From Algoriphagus lutimaris (GTDB lineage: Bacteria > Bacteroidota > Bacteroidia > Cytophagales > Cyclobacteriaceae), in NCBI RefSeq assembly GCF_017051705.1, contig NZ_JAFIDJ010000001.1, forward strand, positions 992,001 to 1,056,000: a stretch of 64,000 nucleotides of DNA, read 5' to 3'. Positions 36,858 to 45,281 of this stretch are shown here, piece after piece. The first letter of the stretch is position 1. The number at the start of each line of letters is the position of its first letter. Position numbers and translations under genes: made by a program. The notes under the pieces were generated by a model. That model had not been told where the DNA came from and ran no database searches. It saw nothing but the letters and a program-made list of their open reading frames with translations.

Positions 36858-37211
36858 TTAAATATCATCCATTCCCCTTTCAGGCCAATAGGGGCCTTTG
36901 AGGGTTAATTTGAGTGTTAATGGATCTATTAAAAAATCCACTTTCATTTCTTCTCTCTTTTGTTCATGAATTGCTAAACAGGCATTAAAATGTACCAAAT
37001 CAAATTCCAGAATCAATCGACCTGAATTTTCAGTATAAAAATCCGGAACCTCTTTCAAAAGAACCTGCTCAACTACAGCTCCCTCTCGTTTGAAGTAATA
37101 AGAAAGAAAAATTCCTAGATCCTTTTGATTTTCCTCCAAAACAGAGGAAATAGTAGAAGATAAGGCTTTGCCATCTATCTTTTTAATCTGGAAACTCCAT
37201 TTTTCTTGCAT
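36858..37211 (-). CDS. Conserved hypothetical protein
   Basis: I do not recognise this 117-residue soluble protein. It begins MQEKWSFQIKKIDGKALSST and alternates predicted strands and helices (LGIFLSYYFKREGAVVEQVLL; RLILEFDLVHFNACLAIHEQKR), ending GPYWPERGMDDI. It has no signal peptide or membrane helix. It lies between two molybdenum-enzyme-related units but on the opposite strand, so a functional link is not implied. Confidence 0.6.
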   Translation of the reverse strand: MQEKWSFQIKKIDGKALSSTISSVLEENQKDLGIFLSYYFKREGAVVEQVLLKEVPDFYTENSGRLILEFDLVHFNACLAIHEQKREEMKVDFLIDPLTLKLTLKGPYWPERGMDDI

Positions 37212-37317
37212 TTCAAAATTGTTTGAAAGTTATAAGCAATAAAGAGAATAGTTAACGAATTTAGTTCCTTGTCAATAAAACCTTTTAAAGCTCACTCTAA
37301 ACTTCTAATTTAATTTG

Positions 37318-38463
37318 ATGAATTACCCAATCTATTTAGATTACAACGCTACTACACCTTGTGCTCCTGAAGTTTTAGAGGAAATGTGGCCCTGGTTTTC
37401 ACAACACTTTGGAAATGCAGCCAGTAAAAGCCATCCCTATGGATGGGTGGCAGAAGAAGCTGTGGAAAAAGCCAGGGAACAAGTGGCTAATTTAATAGGA
37501 GCAAGGTCCAAAGAAATCATATTTACTTCTGGAGCTACCGAGGCAATCAACTTGGCTATTAAAGGGATTTTTGAGGTATATGCAGGTGAAAAACAACATT
37601 ATATCACCTGCCAGACAGAGCATAAAGCCGTATTAGATTGCTTTGGCGAGCTGGAAAAAAAAGGGGCAAGTGTCACTTATCTCTCTGTTCAAAAGGATGG
37701 AAGCATTGATTTAAATTTACTCCAATCTGCCATTCAACCAGAAACAAAAATGATTGCCCTCATGTGGGCTAATAATGAAACTGGGCTAATTCATCCTATT
37801 TCCGAGATAGCTCAAATTGCAGAGGAAAAAGGCATCATCTTTTTTACTGATGCAGTACAAGCTGCAGGGAAAATTCAGGTTTACGTAAAATGTGTTCACA
37901 TGATGGCCATCTCTGCTCACAAATTTGATGGCCCCAAAGGAGTAGGGGCATTATTTATTAGACATAATCATAATCTCCCTAAACCAATTGGCCAGATTTC
38001 TGGAGGTGGGCATGAAAAAGGATTTAGAAGCGGTACATTGAATGTCACAGGTATCGTAGGAATGGGTAAAGCTGCTGAGGTAAAGCAAGGAATGATGAAG
38101 TCTGAATTTTCCAGACTTTCGCTGCTTCGCAATCAACTAGAGGAAGAGTTATTACAAATCCCTAAAACATATTTGAACGGAAGTCAAGAACATCGATTAC
38201 CACATGTGACAAACATTTCCTTTGCAGGAGTAGAAGGGGAGGATTTACTTAGAAAAGTTTGCATGAAAGTAGCGGTCAGTTCTGGCTCAGCTTGTACCAG
38301 TATTTCACCAAAACCTTCACATGTGTTGAAAGCAATGGGGTTAGATGACAATCTAGGCAGGTCCACTTTACGATTTAGTCTAGGTAGACAAACCTCCGAA
38401 CAAGATATTTTGGATACAATAGAGTGGGTAAGGAAATCAGTAAAGGACCTAAGGGATCAATAG
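37318..38463 (+). CDS. Cysteine desulfurase (NifS/IscS family)
   Basis: A 381-residue class-V PLP enzyme. It begins YLDYNATTPCAPEVLEEMW, with FTSGATEAINLAIKG, the PLP Lys202 in ISAHKFDGPKGVGALF and the persulfide Cys326 in VSSGSACTSISPKPSHVL. Cysteine desulfurases feed sulfur into Fe-S clusters or thio-modifications. Here the neighbours are MocA-like and XdhC-like genes and a molybdenum hydroxylase, so a role in sulfurating the Mo cofactor, as NifS4 does in Rhodobacter, is likely. A general Fe-S or tRNA role remains possible. The ATG at 37318 follows an unlikely TTG by one codon. Confidence 0.92.
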   Translation: MNYPIYLDYNATTPCAPEVLEEMWPWFSQHFGNAASKSHPYGWVAEEAVEKAREQVANLIGARSKEIIFTSGATEAINLAIKGIFEVYAGEKQHYITCQTEHKAVLDCFGELEKKGASVTYLSVQKDGSIDLNLLQSAIQPETKMIALMWANNETGLIHPISEIAQIAEEKGIIFFTDAVQAAGKIQVYVKCVHMMAISAHKFDGPKGVGALFIRHNHNLPKPIGQISGGGHEKGFRSGTLNVTGIVGMGKAAEVKQGMMKSEFSRLSLLRNQLEEELLQIPKTYLNGSQEHRLPHVTNISFAGVEGEDLLRKVCMKVAVSSGSACTSISPKPSHVLKAMGLDDNLGRSTLRFSLGRQTSEQDILDTIEWVRKSVKDLRDQ

Positions 38464-38515
38464 ATATTTATATTCCTTGAAAATACCTATAAAAATTTTG
38501 CCTATAAGTGCTGTC

Positions 38516-39097
38516 CTACAAATTCAAATCCCTCAAATCCGCCTCAGTGTCAACATCTGTTTTTCCTTTTGGAAAGGGGACAATTTCTAAATCATCCTCA
38601 TGCGCTACTGCTATTTTTTTTGCGCCTTCATCACCGGTTAAAGACATCAATTCATCAAAATATGCCATTCCAAAAAGAATTGGAACACCAAAGGTTTTAG
38701 AATAACCACTGGCAATAATTCCTTTCCCTGTTTTTTCTTGAGTTGCGATAAGTTTATTAATCAACTTTGCATCCACAAAGGGTTGATCACAAAGCATCAC
38801 GATTACTTGATCCACAGGATCTATCTTTTGAAGATATTCCAATCCTCTTATCAAGGTGCTGGACATACCTTCTTTCCAATTTGGATTAGGAATATTAGCG
38901 ATGCTGGCACCAGGAAAAGTCTTTTTAATTTCATCTTTAAAAGCTCCGAGCACCAAGACCTTTTTATCAGCCTTCGAACCATTCGCTGCATCTATTGCAT
39001 ATTGAAGTAGAGTTTTATCCTTGTACCGTGCTATTTGTTTAGGGTAACCTAATCGTGAAGATTCTCCCGCTGCCAATATGATGATCCCTGTTTTCAT
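38516..39097 (-). CDS. mocA: MocA-like molybdenum-cofactor nucleotidyltransferase
   Basis: A 193-residue NTP-transferase. The nucleotide motif is IIILAAGESSRLGYPKQIARYKDKTLL at the N-terminus, followed by a VIVMLCDQPFVDAKLI segment and GVPILFGMAYFDELMSLTGDEGAKKI. This is the layout of MocA/CoxI-associated cytidylyltransferases that convert Mo-molybdopterin to the cytosine-dinucleotide form used by hydroxylases of the xanthine oxidase family. It follows the xdhC-like gene by 2 bases, which supports this reading. Confidence 0.88.
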   Translation of the reverse strand: MKTGIIILAAGESSRLGYPKQIARYKDKTLLQYAIDAANGSKADKKVLVLGAFKDEIKKTFPGASIANIPNPNWKEGMSSTLIRGLEYLQKIDPVDQVIVMLCDQPFVDAKLINKLIATQEKTGKGIIASGYSKTFGVPILFGMAYFDELMSLTGDEGAKKIAVAHEDDLEIVPFPKGKTDVDTEADLRDLNL

Positions 39098-39099
39098 TT

Positions 39100-40218
39100 T
39101 TATGAAAGTTCCTGATGAATAGGCCCTTCTTTTTCTTTAAGAAAAGACCCTGTTTTTCCTACTAAAACCGCTTTGATTTCAGCCAATACAGCTAAAGCAA
39201 TTTCTTCTGATCCTTCGGCTCCTATGTCTAATCCCATGGGAGAATAAAGATGATCTTTCCTTACCGAAACTCCATTGATTTCTAACCTATGGATCATTTT
39301 CTCGGATTTTTTCTTCGGCCCTAAAATACCGATATACGGAATGTCGTAATCCATTAGCTGTTGCAATACTACGCATTCATATTCAAAGTTATGCGTCATT
39401 AATAAGGCAACAGTTTGGGAGTCTATGCTTAATTTCTCAACTGCTTCATTAGCAGGGGCCACCACAATTTCTTTAGCTTTTGGAAATCGGCCATAAGTAG
39501 CTTGATTGGGTCTCCCATCAATCAAAATCACTTCAAACCCTAAAATATCTGCTATCTGTACTAATGGAATGGTATCGTTCCCAGCACCAAAAAGTAATAA
39601 ACGAGTGGCCGGTTTAATTTTTTCAAAAAAGATCTGAATTGAATCATGTTCAGGATAACTTTTTATTAAGCTACTTAACTGGGCTTTATCATTTGCTTGG
39701 CTACTAATCTGATTTAATAAATTGGTTTCTAATTGTTCTAGCTTTCCTATTTGCTGCCCATTTTTATAAAGAAGGATAGTCCCAACCTGTTCAGACTTGG
39801 AATTTTTAATAGAGAATAAGGTAATTAAAGTGCCTACGTTCCTATCTGAAAGTGCTGTTTTCAACAAGTTGACAGAGTTGGAAGCATCTTGATAATCAAT
39901 CGGTTCGATCAAAACATGAATAATACCATTACAACCTAAGCCCACTCCAAATTTTTGATCATCCTCATCCGTGGTATCATAGGTGACCAACATGGATTTT
40001 TGTTGAAAAATTACCGATTGTGCTTTTCTAAGCGCATCTCCTTCCAAACATCCACCGCTGATTGCTCCAGTCAATTCCCCATCTTCTGAAACCAACATCC
40101 TTGCTCCAGGTCTACGGTAGGCAGATCCATCTACATGTACTACTGTTGCCAAAGCAATCTTCTTTTCTAACGTCTGGTAATGGTCATATGCTTGGATAAT
40201 GGCTTGAAGTTCTTTCAT
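39100..40218 (-). CDS. xdhC: XdhC-family molybdenum-enzyme maturation factor
   Basis: A 372-residue protein with the XdhC/CoxI architecture. The N-terminal part has TVVHVDGSAYRRPGARMLVSEDGELTGAISGGCLEGDALRKA. The C-terminal Rossmann fold has RLLLFGAGNDTIPLVQIADILGFEVILIDGRP. XdhC binds the sulfurated Mo cofactor and inserts it into xanthine-dehydrogenase-type enzymes. It starts the xdhC-mocA pair, transcribed towards the cysteine desulfurase gene. Two possible client enzymes lie in this window, at 34.2-36.8 kb and 52.1-56.6 kb. Confidence 0.92.
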   Translation of the reverse strand: MKELQAIIQAYDHYQTLEKKIALATVVHVDGSAYRRPGARMLVSEDGELTGAISGGCLEGDALRKAQSVIFQQKSMLVTYDTTDEDDQKFGVGLGCNGIIHVLIEPIDYQDASNSVNLLKTALSDRNVGTLITLFSIKNSKSEQVGTILLYKNGQQIGKLEQLETNLLNQISSQANDKAQLSSLIKSYPEHDSIQIFFEKIKPATRLLLFGAGNDTIPLVQIADILGFEVILIDGRPNQATYGRFPKAKEIVVAPANEAVEKLSIDSQTVALLMTHNFEYECVVLQQLMDYDIPYIGILGPKKKSEKMIHRLEINGVSVRKDHLYSPMGLDIGAEGSEEIALAVLAEIKAVLVGKTGSFLKEKEGPIHQELS

Positions 40219-40372
40219 ATGCTAATCAACAGGTAATTTGTTCAAGATAACTTACCTCTATCTCTAATTCAAAATTTAACTTACGAATGGAATAAAAGAT
40301 TTGAAAATTCTAATAATTTATTTGCAATATACTTCTTCGAATTGAACCCAATAAGTTAGGATATAGGGATTA

Positions 40373-40398
40373 CCATCTACTTGATTTCAATTAGATGG
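40373..40398. promoter_or_regulatory. Imperfect palindrome upstream of the M20 peptidase gene
   Basis: A 26-base dyad, CCATCTAcTTGA TT TCAAtTAGATGG, with one mismatch in 12-base arms and a 2-base centre. It lies about 100 bases before the ATG at 40498, in the gap between xdhC and the peptidase gene. It has the shape of an operator; no regulator can be named. The rest of the gap shows no gene. Confidence 0.35.
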
Positions 40399-40497
40399 AT
40401 TCTAACTGAATGAATCTTGGAAAGAATGCCTCAATCATATGCTTTTTGCAAAGCGATTTTTTTAAAAATGTTATCTTTCTTTTTCTTTACTAAGTCT

Positions 40498-42021
40498 ATG
40501 AAATCAAAGCAATTCATTCTCCCAATCCTCCTAATTCTCCTCACGTTTCAAAATGTCTTTGCTCAGCTTAGCAGCAGTGTAATCAAAGAGGAATCATTAA
40601 AAGAGTTAAGGGCTTCCTTGATGACTTTTCGAGAATATCTTTCTATACCCAATAATGGGAAAGTACCTTCAGACATTACAGCAAATTTAGAATGGTGTAA
40701 GCTTGCTTTGGAAAGCAGAGGATTCAAAACCAAAGACCTGATATCAGGTTCAGTTCCACACCTTTTTGCAGAAGGCACATTTGATCCAAAAAAGAAAACT
40801 ATTTTGGTTTATATGCAAATAGACGGACAACCTGTGGATTCATCCTCTTGGAATCAGGAAAGCCCGTACATACCTGCGCTTAAAATGAAAAAAGGAGAAG
40901 AGTGGGAGGAAATTAACTGGAACTTACTTGAGGGCCCTATTGATCCAGAATGGAAGATCTTTGCTCGGTCTGCATCTGACTCAAAAGGCCCTTCTATGGT
41001 CTTTTTTTCTGCTTTGGATATCTTAGAAAAAACTGGAAACCAGCCTTCTGTCAACCTAAAATTTATTTTAGATTTTCAAGAAGAAATGAGTTCTCCGGAA
41101 TTGGCTGATGTAGTTGCCCAAAACAAAGAACTCTTTAAGGCAGATGGAATTTTAATCATGGATGGTACCCGACATATTTCCAACTTACCTAATTTGACTT
41201 TTGGAGCCAGAGGAATCGCCACAGCTACTATTCGCGTATTTGGAGCCTCAAATGACCTACATTCAGGACAGTATGGAAATTTTGCTCCTAATCCTGTTTT
41301 CTCTCTAAGTAGGCTATTGGCAGCAATGAAAGATGAAAAAGGAAAAGTGTTAATTCCAGACTTTTATGCAGGAATACAGTTTTCCGAGGAGGAGATCAAT
41401 AGTATGAATAAGGTTCCTGAAGACTCGGAAGAAATTGAAAATGATCTAGGATTTGCAGAAGCAGAGAAAGTAGGAAATTCACTTCAGGAAGCACTTCAGT
41501 TTCCTTCCTTGAACGTTAGGGGTCTACGAGCAGGGTGGGTAGGGAAAGAGGTAAGAACTTTGATCCCATCAGAAGCAGTAGCAGAAATTGATATGCGATT
41601 AGTCAAGGAAACACCGGCCCAAAGACAAATAGACTTGCTGAAGCAATTTGTGATAGATCAAGGTTTTCATCTGGTAAAAGGGGAGCCTACCATGGAAGAG
41701 AGAAAAACTTATTCAAAACTTGCATCCTTTGAGTATAGATTAGGTTCTGATCCATTTAGAGCAGAAATGGATTCCCCTTTTGCCAATTGGCTGAAGTCTG
41801 GGATGAATTACGTGTTTGGTGAGCAATACATTAATACCAGAACTACTGGAGGTTCTCAACCCATGGCACCATTTATAAATATATTAGGAGTACCAGCAGT
41901 ATCTGTCCGAATTCCAAACCCAGATAATAGCATTCATGCTCCCAATGAGAATATTAGAATTGGAAATTACTTGGAAGGCATTCAAACGTGTCTAGGTATC
42001 CTTACCCAACCATTTCAATAA
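40498..42021 (+). CDS. Secreted M20-family metallopeptidase
   Basis: A 507-residue protein. The ATG at 40498 gives a signal peptide (MKSKQFILPILLILLTFQNVFAQ). Metal-site motifs of M20 peptidases follow: ILVYMQIDGQPVD, RSASDSKGPSMVFFSALDIL, LKFILDFQEEMSSPE, and RTTGGSQPMAPFINILGVPAVSVR near the end. FGASNDLHSGQYGNFAPNP is the dimerisation-domain signature of dipeptidase-like members. The Gln in MQIDGQP where His is usual deserves a check. Its stop is immediately followed by the ATG of a DUF819 transporter gene, so hydrolysis product and transport may be linked. Confidence 0.88.
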   Translation: MKSKQFILPILLILLTFQNVFAQLSSSVIKEESLKELRASLMTFREYLSIPNNGKVPSDITANLEWCKLALESRGFKTKDLISGSVPHLFAEGTFDPKKKTILVYMQIDGQPVDSSSWNQESPYIPALKMKKGEEWEEINWNLLEGPIDPEWKIFARSASDSKGPSMVFFSALDILEKTGNQPSVNLKFILDFQEEMSSPELADVVAQNKELFKADGILIMDGTRHISNLPNLTFGARGIATATIRVFGASNDLHSGQYGNFAPNPVFSLSRLLAAMKDEKGKVLIPDFYAGIQFSEEEINSMNKVPEDSEEIENDLGFAEAEKVGNSLQEALQFPSLNVRGLRAGWVGKEVRTLIPSEAVAEIDMRLVKETPAQRQIDLLKQFVIDQGFHLVKGEPTMEERKTYSKLASFEYRLGSDPFRAEMDSPFANWLKSGMNYVFGEQYINTRTTGGSQPMAPFINILGVPAVSVRIPNPDNSIHAPNENIRIGNYLEGIQTCLGILTQPFQ

Positions 42022-43167
42022 ATGGGTAATCTAGATCTAATCGCATTTGGTGTTGTACTACTCACTGTAGTATTCGTTCTTAGAATTAGTAGGGTAAAAA
42101 ATCGGATCATCGAAAAAATACTAGACTGGTTCCCGGCAATTCTTTTCGCTTATGTGATTCCAGCAGGCTTTACACATCTTTTCGGTTGGGATCTCTCTGA
42201 GGTTTACTTACATAGTTTAAGTCGCAACTGGATAATTCCCATTACATTATTAGCCGTGATGAGTGCGCTTCCTTTTCGCCAATTGGCAATAGTAGGGATC
42301 CGCCCATTGGTCCTGTTTTTTATTGGATCAGCAATTATTACAACACTCCCAATTTTCTTGGTTTTACTTTTTTCGAGTGTCGATCCAAATTCTTCAGAAT
42401 TGTTTATTGGTCAAGGATTTTGGAAAGGGCTGGTCCCAATTGTTGGAGGATGGATTGGAGGAAGTACCAGTCAATTGATTTTAAAAGAACTAGCTCAAAC
42501 TCCTGAATCGCTATTTCTTTCTGTGTTGGTTCTAGATAATATTTTGGTCAATATCTGGACCATTCTGATGTTTCAATTTATCAAAAAAGGAGAGGTATTC
42601 AATATCTTTTTTGGTATCAATGACCCAATTCCCGATCAGTCTGAGCTTAATTTGAAAAACAGTGGTAGGAAAATTTTTCCATTCGTCACGATTCTAATTT
42701 TCTTTGGGATTTCCTCCATCATTTTTTTCCTAAACATTTCCTTCTTGGGAATGGTCATTATTTTATCAATAATCGGATTGGCTTTAGGAAACCTAATCAA
42801 AATTTGGAACACTCGGTTTTCTCTTCAATTAGGAGGAATTTGTATTGTTCTAGTGATGGCTATCTTGGGATTAAGATTAGACTTCAGCAATTTAAGCTTA
42901 CCCTTAGTATTTATACTAGTGGTAGTGATTTGGTTAGTCCTCCATTTTGTTGGTATGTTGATTTGTGCAAAAATCCTGAGATTAAATTTAGTTTGGGTTC
43001 CCATAGCCTCCATGGCAAACCTAGGAGGAATTTCCACTGCTCCTGCAGTCACTGCAGCATATCGAAAGGATTTGATGCCACATGCAATTTTGCTTGCTAT
43101 CCTAAGTATGGTCACTGGAACTGGTTGGGGGATGTTGACTATATACCTATTTGAGCTATTAAATTAA
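42022..43167 (+). CDS. DUF819-family membrane transporter
   Basis: A 381-residue polytopic membrane protein of about ten helices. The signature region reads GLVPIVGGWIGGSTSQLILKEL in the first half and ASMANLGGISTAPAVTAAYRKDLMPHAILLAILSMVTG in the second, an inverted-repeat pattern typical of DUF819 (YjcL-like) proteins. Family members are thought to be carriers of unknown substrate. The ATG directly follows the stop of the M20 peptidase gene, making a peptide or amino-acid product a reasonable cargo guess. Confidence 0.88.
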   Translation: MGNLDLIAFGVVLLTVVFVLRISRVKNRIIEKILDWFPAILFAYVIPAGFTHLFGWDLSEVYLHSLSRNWIIPITLLAVMSALPFRQLAIVGIRPLVLFFIGSAIITTLPIFLVLLFSSVDPNSSELFIGQGFWKGLVPIVGGWIGGSTSQLILKELAQTPESLFLSVLVLDNILVNIWTILMFQFIKKGEVFNIFFGINDPIPDQSELNLKNSGRKIFPFVTILIFFGISSIIFFLNISFLGMVIILSIIGLALGNLIKIWNTRFSLQLGGICIVLVMAILGLRLDFSNLSLPLVFILVVVIWLVLHFVGMLICAKILRLNLVWVPIASMANLGGISTAPAVTAAYRKDLMPHAILLAILSMVTGTGWGMLTIYLFELLN

Positions 43168-43174
43168 ATTTTCA

Positions 43175-43648
43175 ATGCAAATACCAAGTCTGGCAGAAAT
43201 AAAGAGAGAGTTAAGCTATTTGGATGAAAAAGAGCTAAGAGAATATATCATTGAATTAAGCAAGTTCAGTAGAGATAACAAGGCCTACCTATTCTTCAAA
43301 CTTTACGGAAGGGACCAACCGGGACTTTATGTTCAAATGGTTCAAGAAGATTTAGAGTTGGAATTTCAAAATGCCCGGGGAGAACACTCTTATTATGCTA
43401 AGAAATCAGCTCAGAAGATTCGAAGAAAAATGAATAAGCTTTTAAGACTTAGTAAAGACAAAGCGGAACAGTTGGAGGTGCTTTTATTTTTCTGCGAACG
43501 AATGAAGGAATATGGCTTTTTAAGACATTCCAATACTGTAATAGAGAATTTGTACAGGTCTCAACTTTCTAAAGCTGAAAAAATCCTTTCAGGTTTACAT
43601 GAAGATTTGCAGTTTGACTATCAAGGTAGAATAGAGGAATTATCATAA
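43175..43648 (+). CDS. Conserved helical hypothetical protein
   Basis: A 157-residue charged, helical, cytoplasmic protein with no membrane segment. It begins MQIPSLAEIKRELSYLDEKELREYIIELSKFSRDNKAYLFFKLYG and continues with Lys/Arg-rich helices (SAQKIRRKMNKLLRLSKDKAEQLEVLLFFCERMKEYG). I do not recognise a named family. It lies 7 bases after the DUF819 gene, so it is probably the third gene of that unit. Confidence 0.7.
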   Translation: MQIPSLAEIKRELSYLDEKELREYIIELSKFSRDNKAYLFFKLYGRDQPGLYVQMVQEDLELEFQNARGEHSYYAKKSAQKIRRKMNKLLRLSKDKAEQLEVLLFFCERMKEYGFLRHSNTVIENLYRSQLSKAEKILSGLHEDLQFDYQGRIEELS

Positions 43649-43650
43649 AA

Positions 43651-43674
43651 AAGCCCCTGAAAAATCAGAGGCTT
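43651..43674 (-). terminator. Rho-independent terminator
   Basis: A 10-base stem with one mismatch (AAGCCTCTGA / TCAGGGGCTT read on the minus strand) and an AT loop, followed by six T on the minus strand. It ends the metzincin gene; the plus strand lacks a T-run. Confidence 0.8.
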
Positions 43675-43692
43675 CAATGGATTTGTACTTCC

Positions 43693-44628
43693 TTATTTAC
43701 TTGGCCATGTCGCCCAAATCCCACAATGTCCAGCATTATCAGTTCTGTAAATTTCATGCTGGATACCTGAATAAGAAGCATTCATAACCGCTCTTGGAGA
43801 AAATTGGAATTCGCCATTTTTCTTGATAAATCCTGTTCCGAAATGTGCTTGGTCAAATCCATGGCCCATTTCATGAAGTGCCACAGTTTCTAAATCGATT
43901 TGTCCACCATCCGCTGCCCAAGGGAAATTGTCATTGTAATAGATCTCCTTTAAAGCTGAATCTATTTTACCATCACCATTCAAATCTGGTTCACCTCCAT
44001 AAGAAAAGGTGAAGGTTACTGCCAAAATGAAATTAGAGCCTCCTGGAGCCAATAAGTCAAAAAATTCAGCAGGCATAAATCCTAAGTTAGAAACATCGGC
44101 AACTACATCTGGAATACTTGGAAATCCAAATAAAAACGCGACAATACCGTATGGGTCAGCCTCTATGGGCGTACGATACATCCCCATTTCAGAGCAGGAA
44201 ACTTCTTCCCAAGTCCGGGCTGCATTTTCTAATGCACCAGTGGCATCACTTGTACTAATGGTAGAAGAAGATCTGGCCTCATCGATATAATAAGACATAT
44301 CAGAAGTACCAAAAATCTTTCTGTCCGGATTAAAATGGAAATTCATCTGCTTACTTCCTTTATTGTCAAAAATGACGGTTCTTCCCATTTGTTCACTCCC
44401 AGGTGCGGTAATAAACTCTGCCTTCATTAATTTAACTTCCAACTCTTCCCCAGCAATTCTGGCATTTTCTGACTTAACATTTACCTTCATTGTTGGAACT
44501 TTTAAATCACTGTAAACAATTTCATCTGCCAATTTTTGTTGCCCCAAATCATTGGTCTCATCTAAATTTTGGCAACCAAAAAGAATGAGTCCAGAACAAA
44601 GTCCGATTAAAATTTTACTGTTTTTCAT
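43693..44628 (-). CDS. Metzincin-type zinc metalloprotease lipoprotein
   Basis: A 311-residue lipoprotein; the lipobox is LILFGC near residue 19. The zinc motif HEMGHGFDQAH (His252, His256, His262) fits the metzincin HExxHxxxxxH pattern, with Asp in place of the usual Gly at the eighth position. A Met-turn candidate, VMNAS, follows at about residue 281. Upstream is a calcium-like DLNGDGKIDSALKEI segment. This suggests a matrixin/pappalysin-like extracellular protease anchored to the envelope. Substrate unknown. Confidence 0.82.
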   Translation of the reverse strand: MKNSKILIGLCSGLILFGCQNLDETNDLGQQKLADEIVYSDLKVPTMKVNVKSENARIAGEELEVKLMKAEFITAPGSEQMGRTVIFDNKGSKQMNFHFNPDRKIFGTSDMSYYIDEARSSSTISTSDATGALENAARTWEEVSCSEMGMYRTPIEADPYGIVAFLFGFPSIPDVVADVSNLGFMPAEFFDLLAPGGSNFILAVTFTFSYGGEPDLNGDGKIDSALKEIYYNDNFPWAADGGQIDLETVALHEMGHGFDQAHFGTGFIKKNGEFQFSPRAVMNASYSGIQHEIYRTDNAGHCGIWATWPSK

Positions 44629-44745
44629 AAAAATATAATTTAGTTATAGATATTTAACTTATAATAATCATATTTAAACTTTAGTTATTAAAACTATTGA
44701 AAATTAATTTTCAAGAAGTTATGATGATATTGTACAAACAACCTA

Positions 44746-45176
44746 TTAAATGACTTTAAACGGAGTCTCCTCAGTTAGTAAACGTTTAGCGTCAACAAGG
44801 TCTTTTTCAAACAATCTATTCAAATTATTACCTCCTAAATCTTCTAATCTACTTTCTATTTGGATACAATATTCTCCAGGCTTCCAGCTGATATTGGGAC
44901 CAAATCGAATTGATTTTTCATGGATTCCTATTTCAAATTCACCTTTTATTGATGAATCATTCTCCCCCTTAATGCTAAAAATTTCATTTAATAGGGGATA
45001 GTCCAATAGCTCATTGAATTCGAGGATCAAAGAATCAAAAGTATTGGAAGATGGAATTTCAATAAGCCAAGTCAACAGTTCCCAAAAAGTACCGCTTATT
45101 TACATTCTCTGAAAAATAAAATTGAGGTCGCCAAATAAGAATCTAGGTCTTCAGATGGAGCGAACTCTAACGACAT
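44746..45176 (-). pseudogene. Decayed Ig-like-domain protein gene
   Basis: A 109-codon frame (44746-45075, TTG-initiated) reads as the C-terminal part of an Ig-like-domain family, with KPGEYCIQIESRLEDLGGNNLNRLFEKDL closing the domain. Upstream in a different frame, from an ATG at 45176, lies MSLEFAPSEDLDSYLATSILFF and a stop. The two frames together look like one coding region broken by a frameshift, with the central part missing. It lies directly after the terminator of the large BNR-repeat gene, so it has no obvious promoter. I judge it a remnant rather than a working gene. Confidence 0.45.
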
Positions 45177-45183
45177 TGATCAA

Positions 45184-45242
45184 AAAAAAATGCCACATTT
45201 CGGTCCCGTACAATGGTTGGGATACTGAATGTGACATTTTTT
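45184..45242. terminator. Terminator hairpin after the BNR-repeat gene
   Basis: Arms ATGcCACATT / AATGTGaCAT (one mismatch) enclose about 28 bases, with A-runs and T-runs on both sides. It lies about 40 bases after the stop of the large BNR-repeat gene on the minus strand. Confidence 0.75.
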
Positions 45243-45281
45243 ATCGAATACTTATTATAGAGACAACCTCTTTAATTTAGT

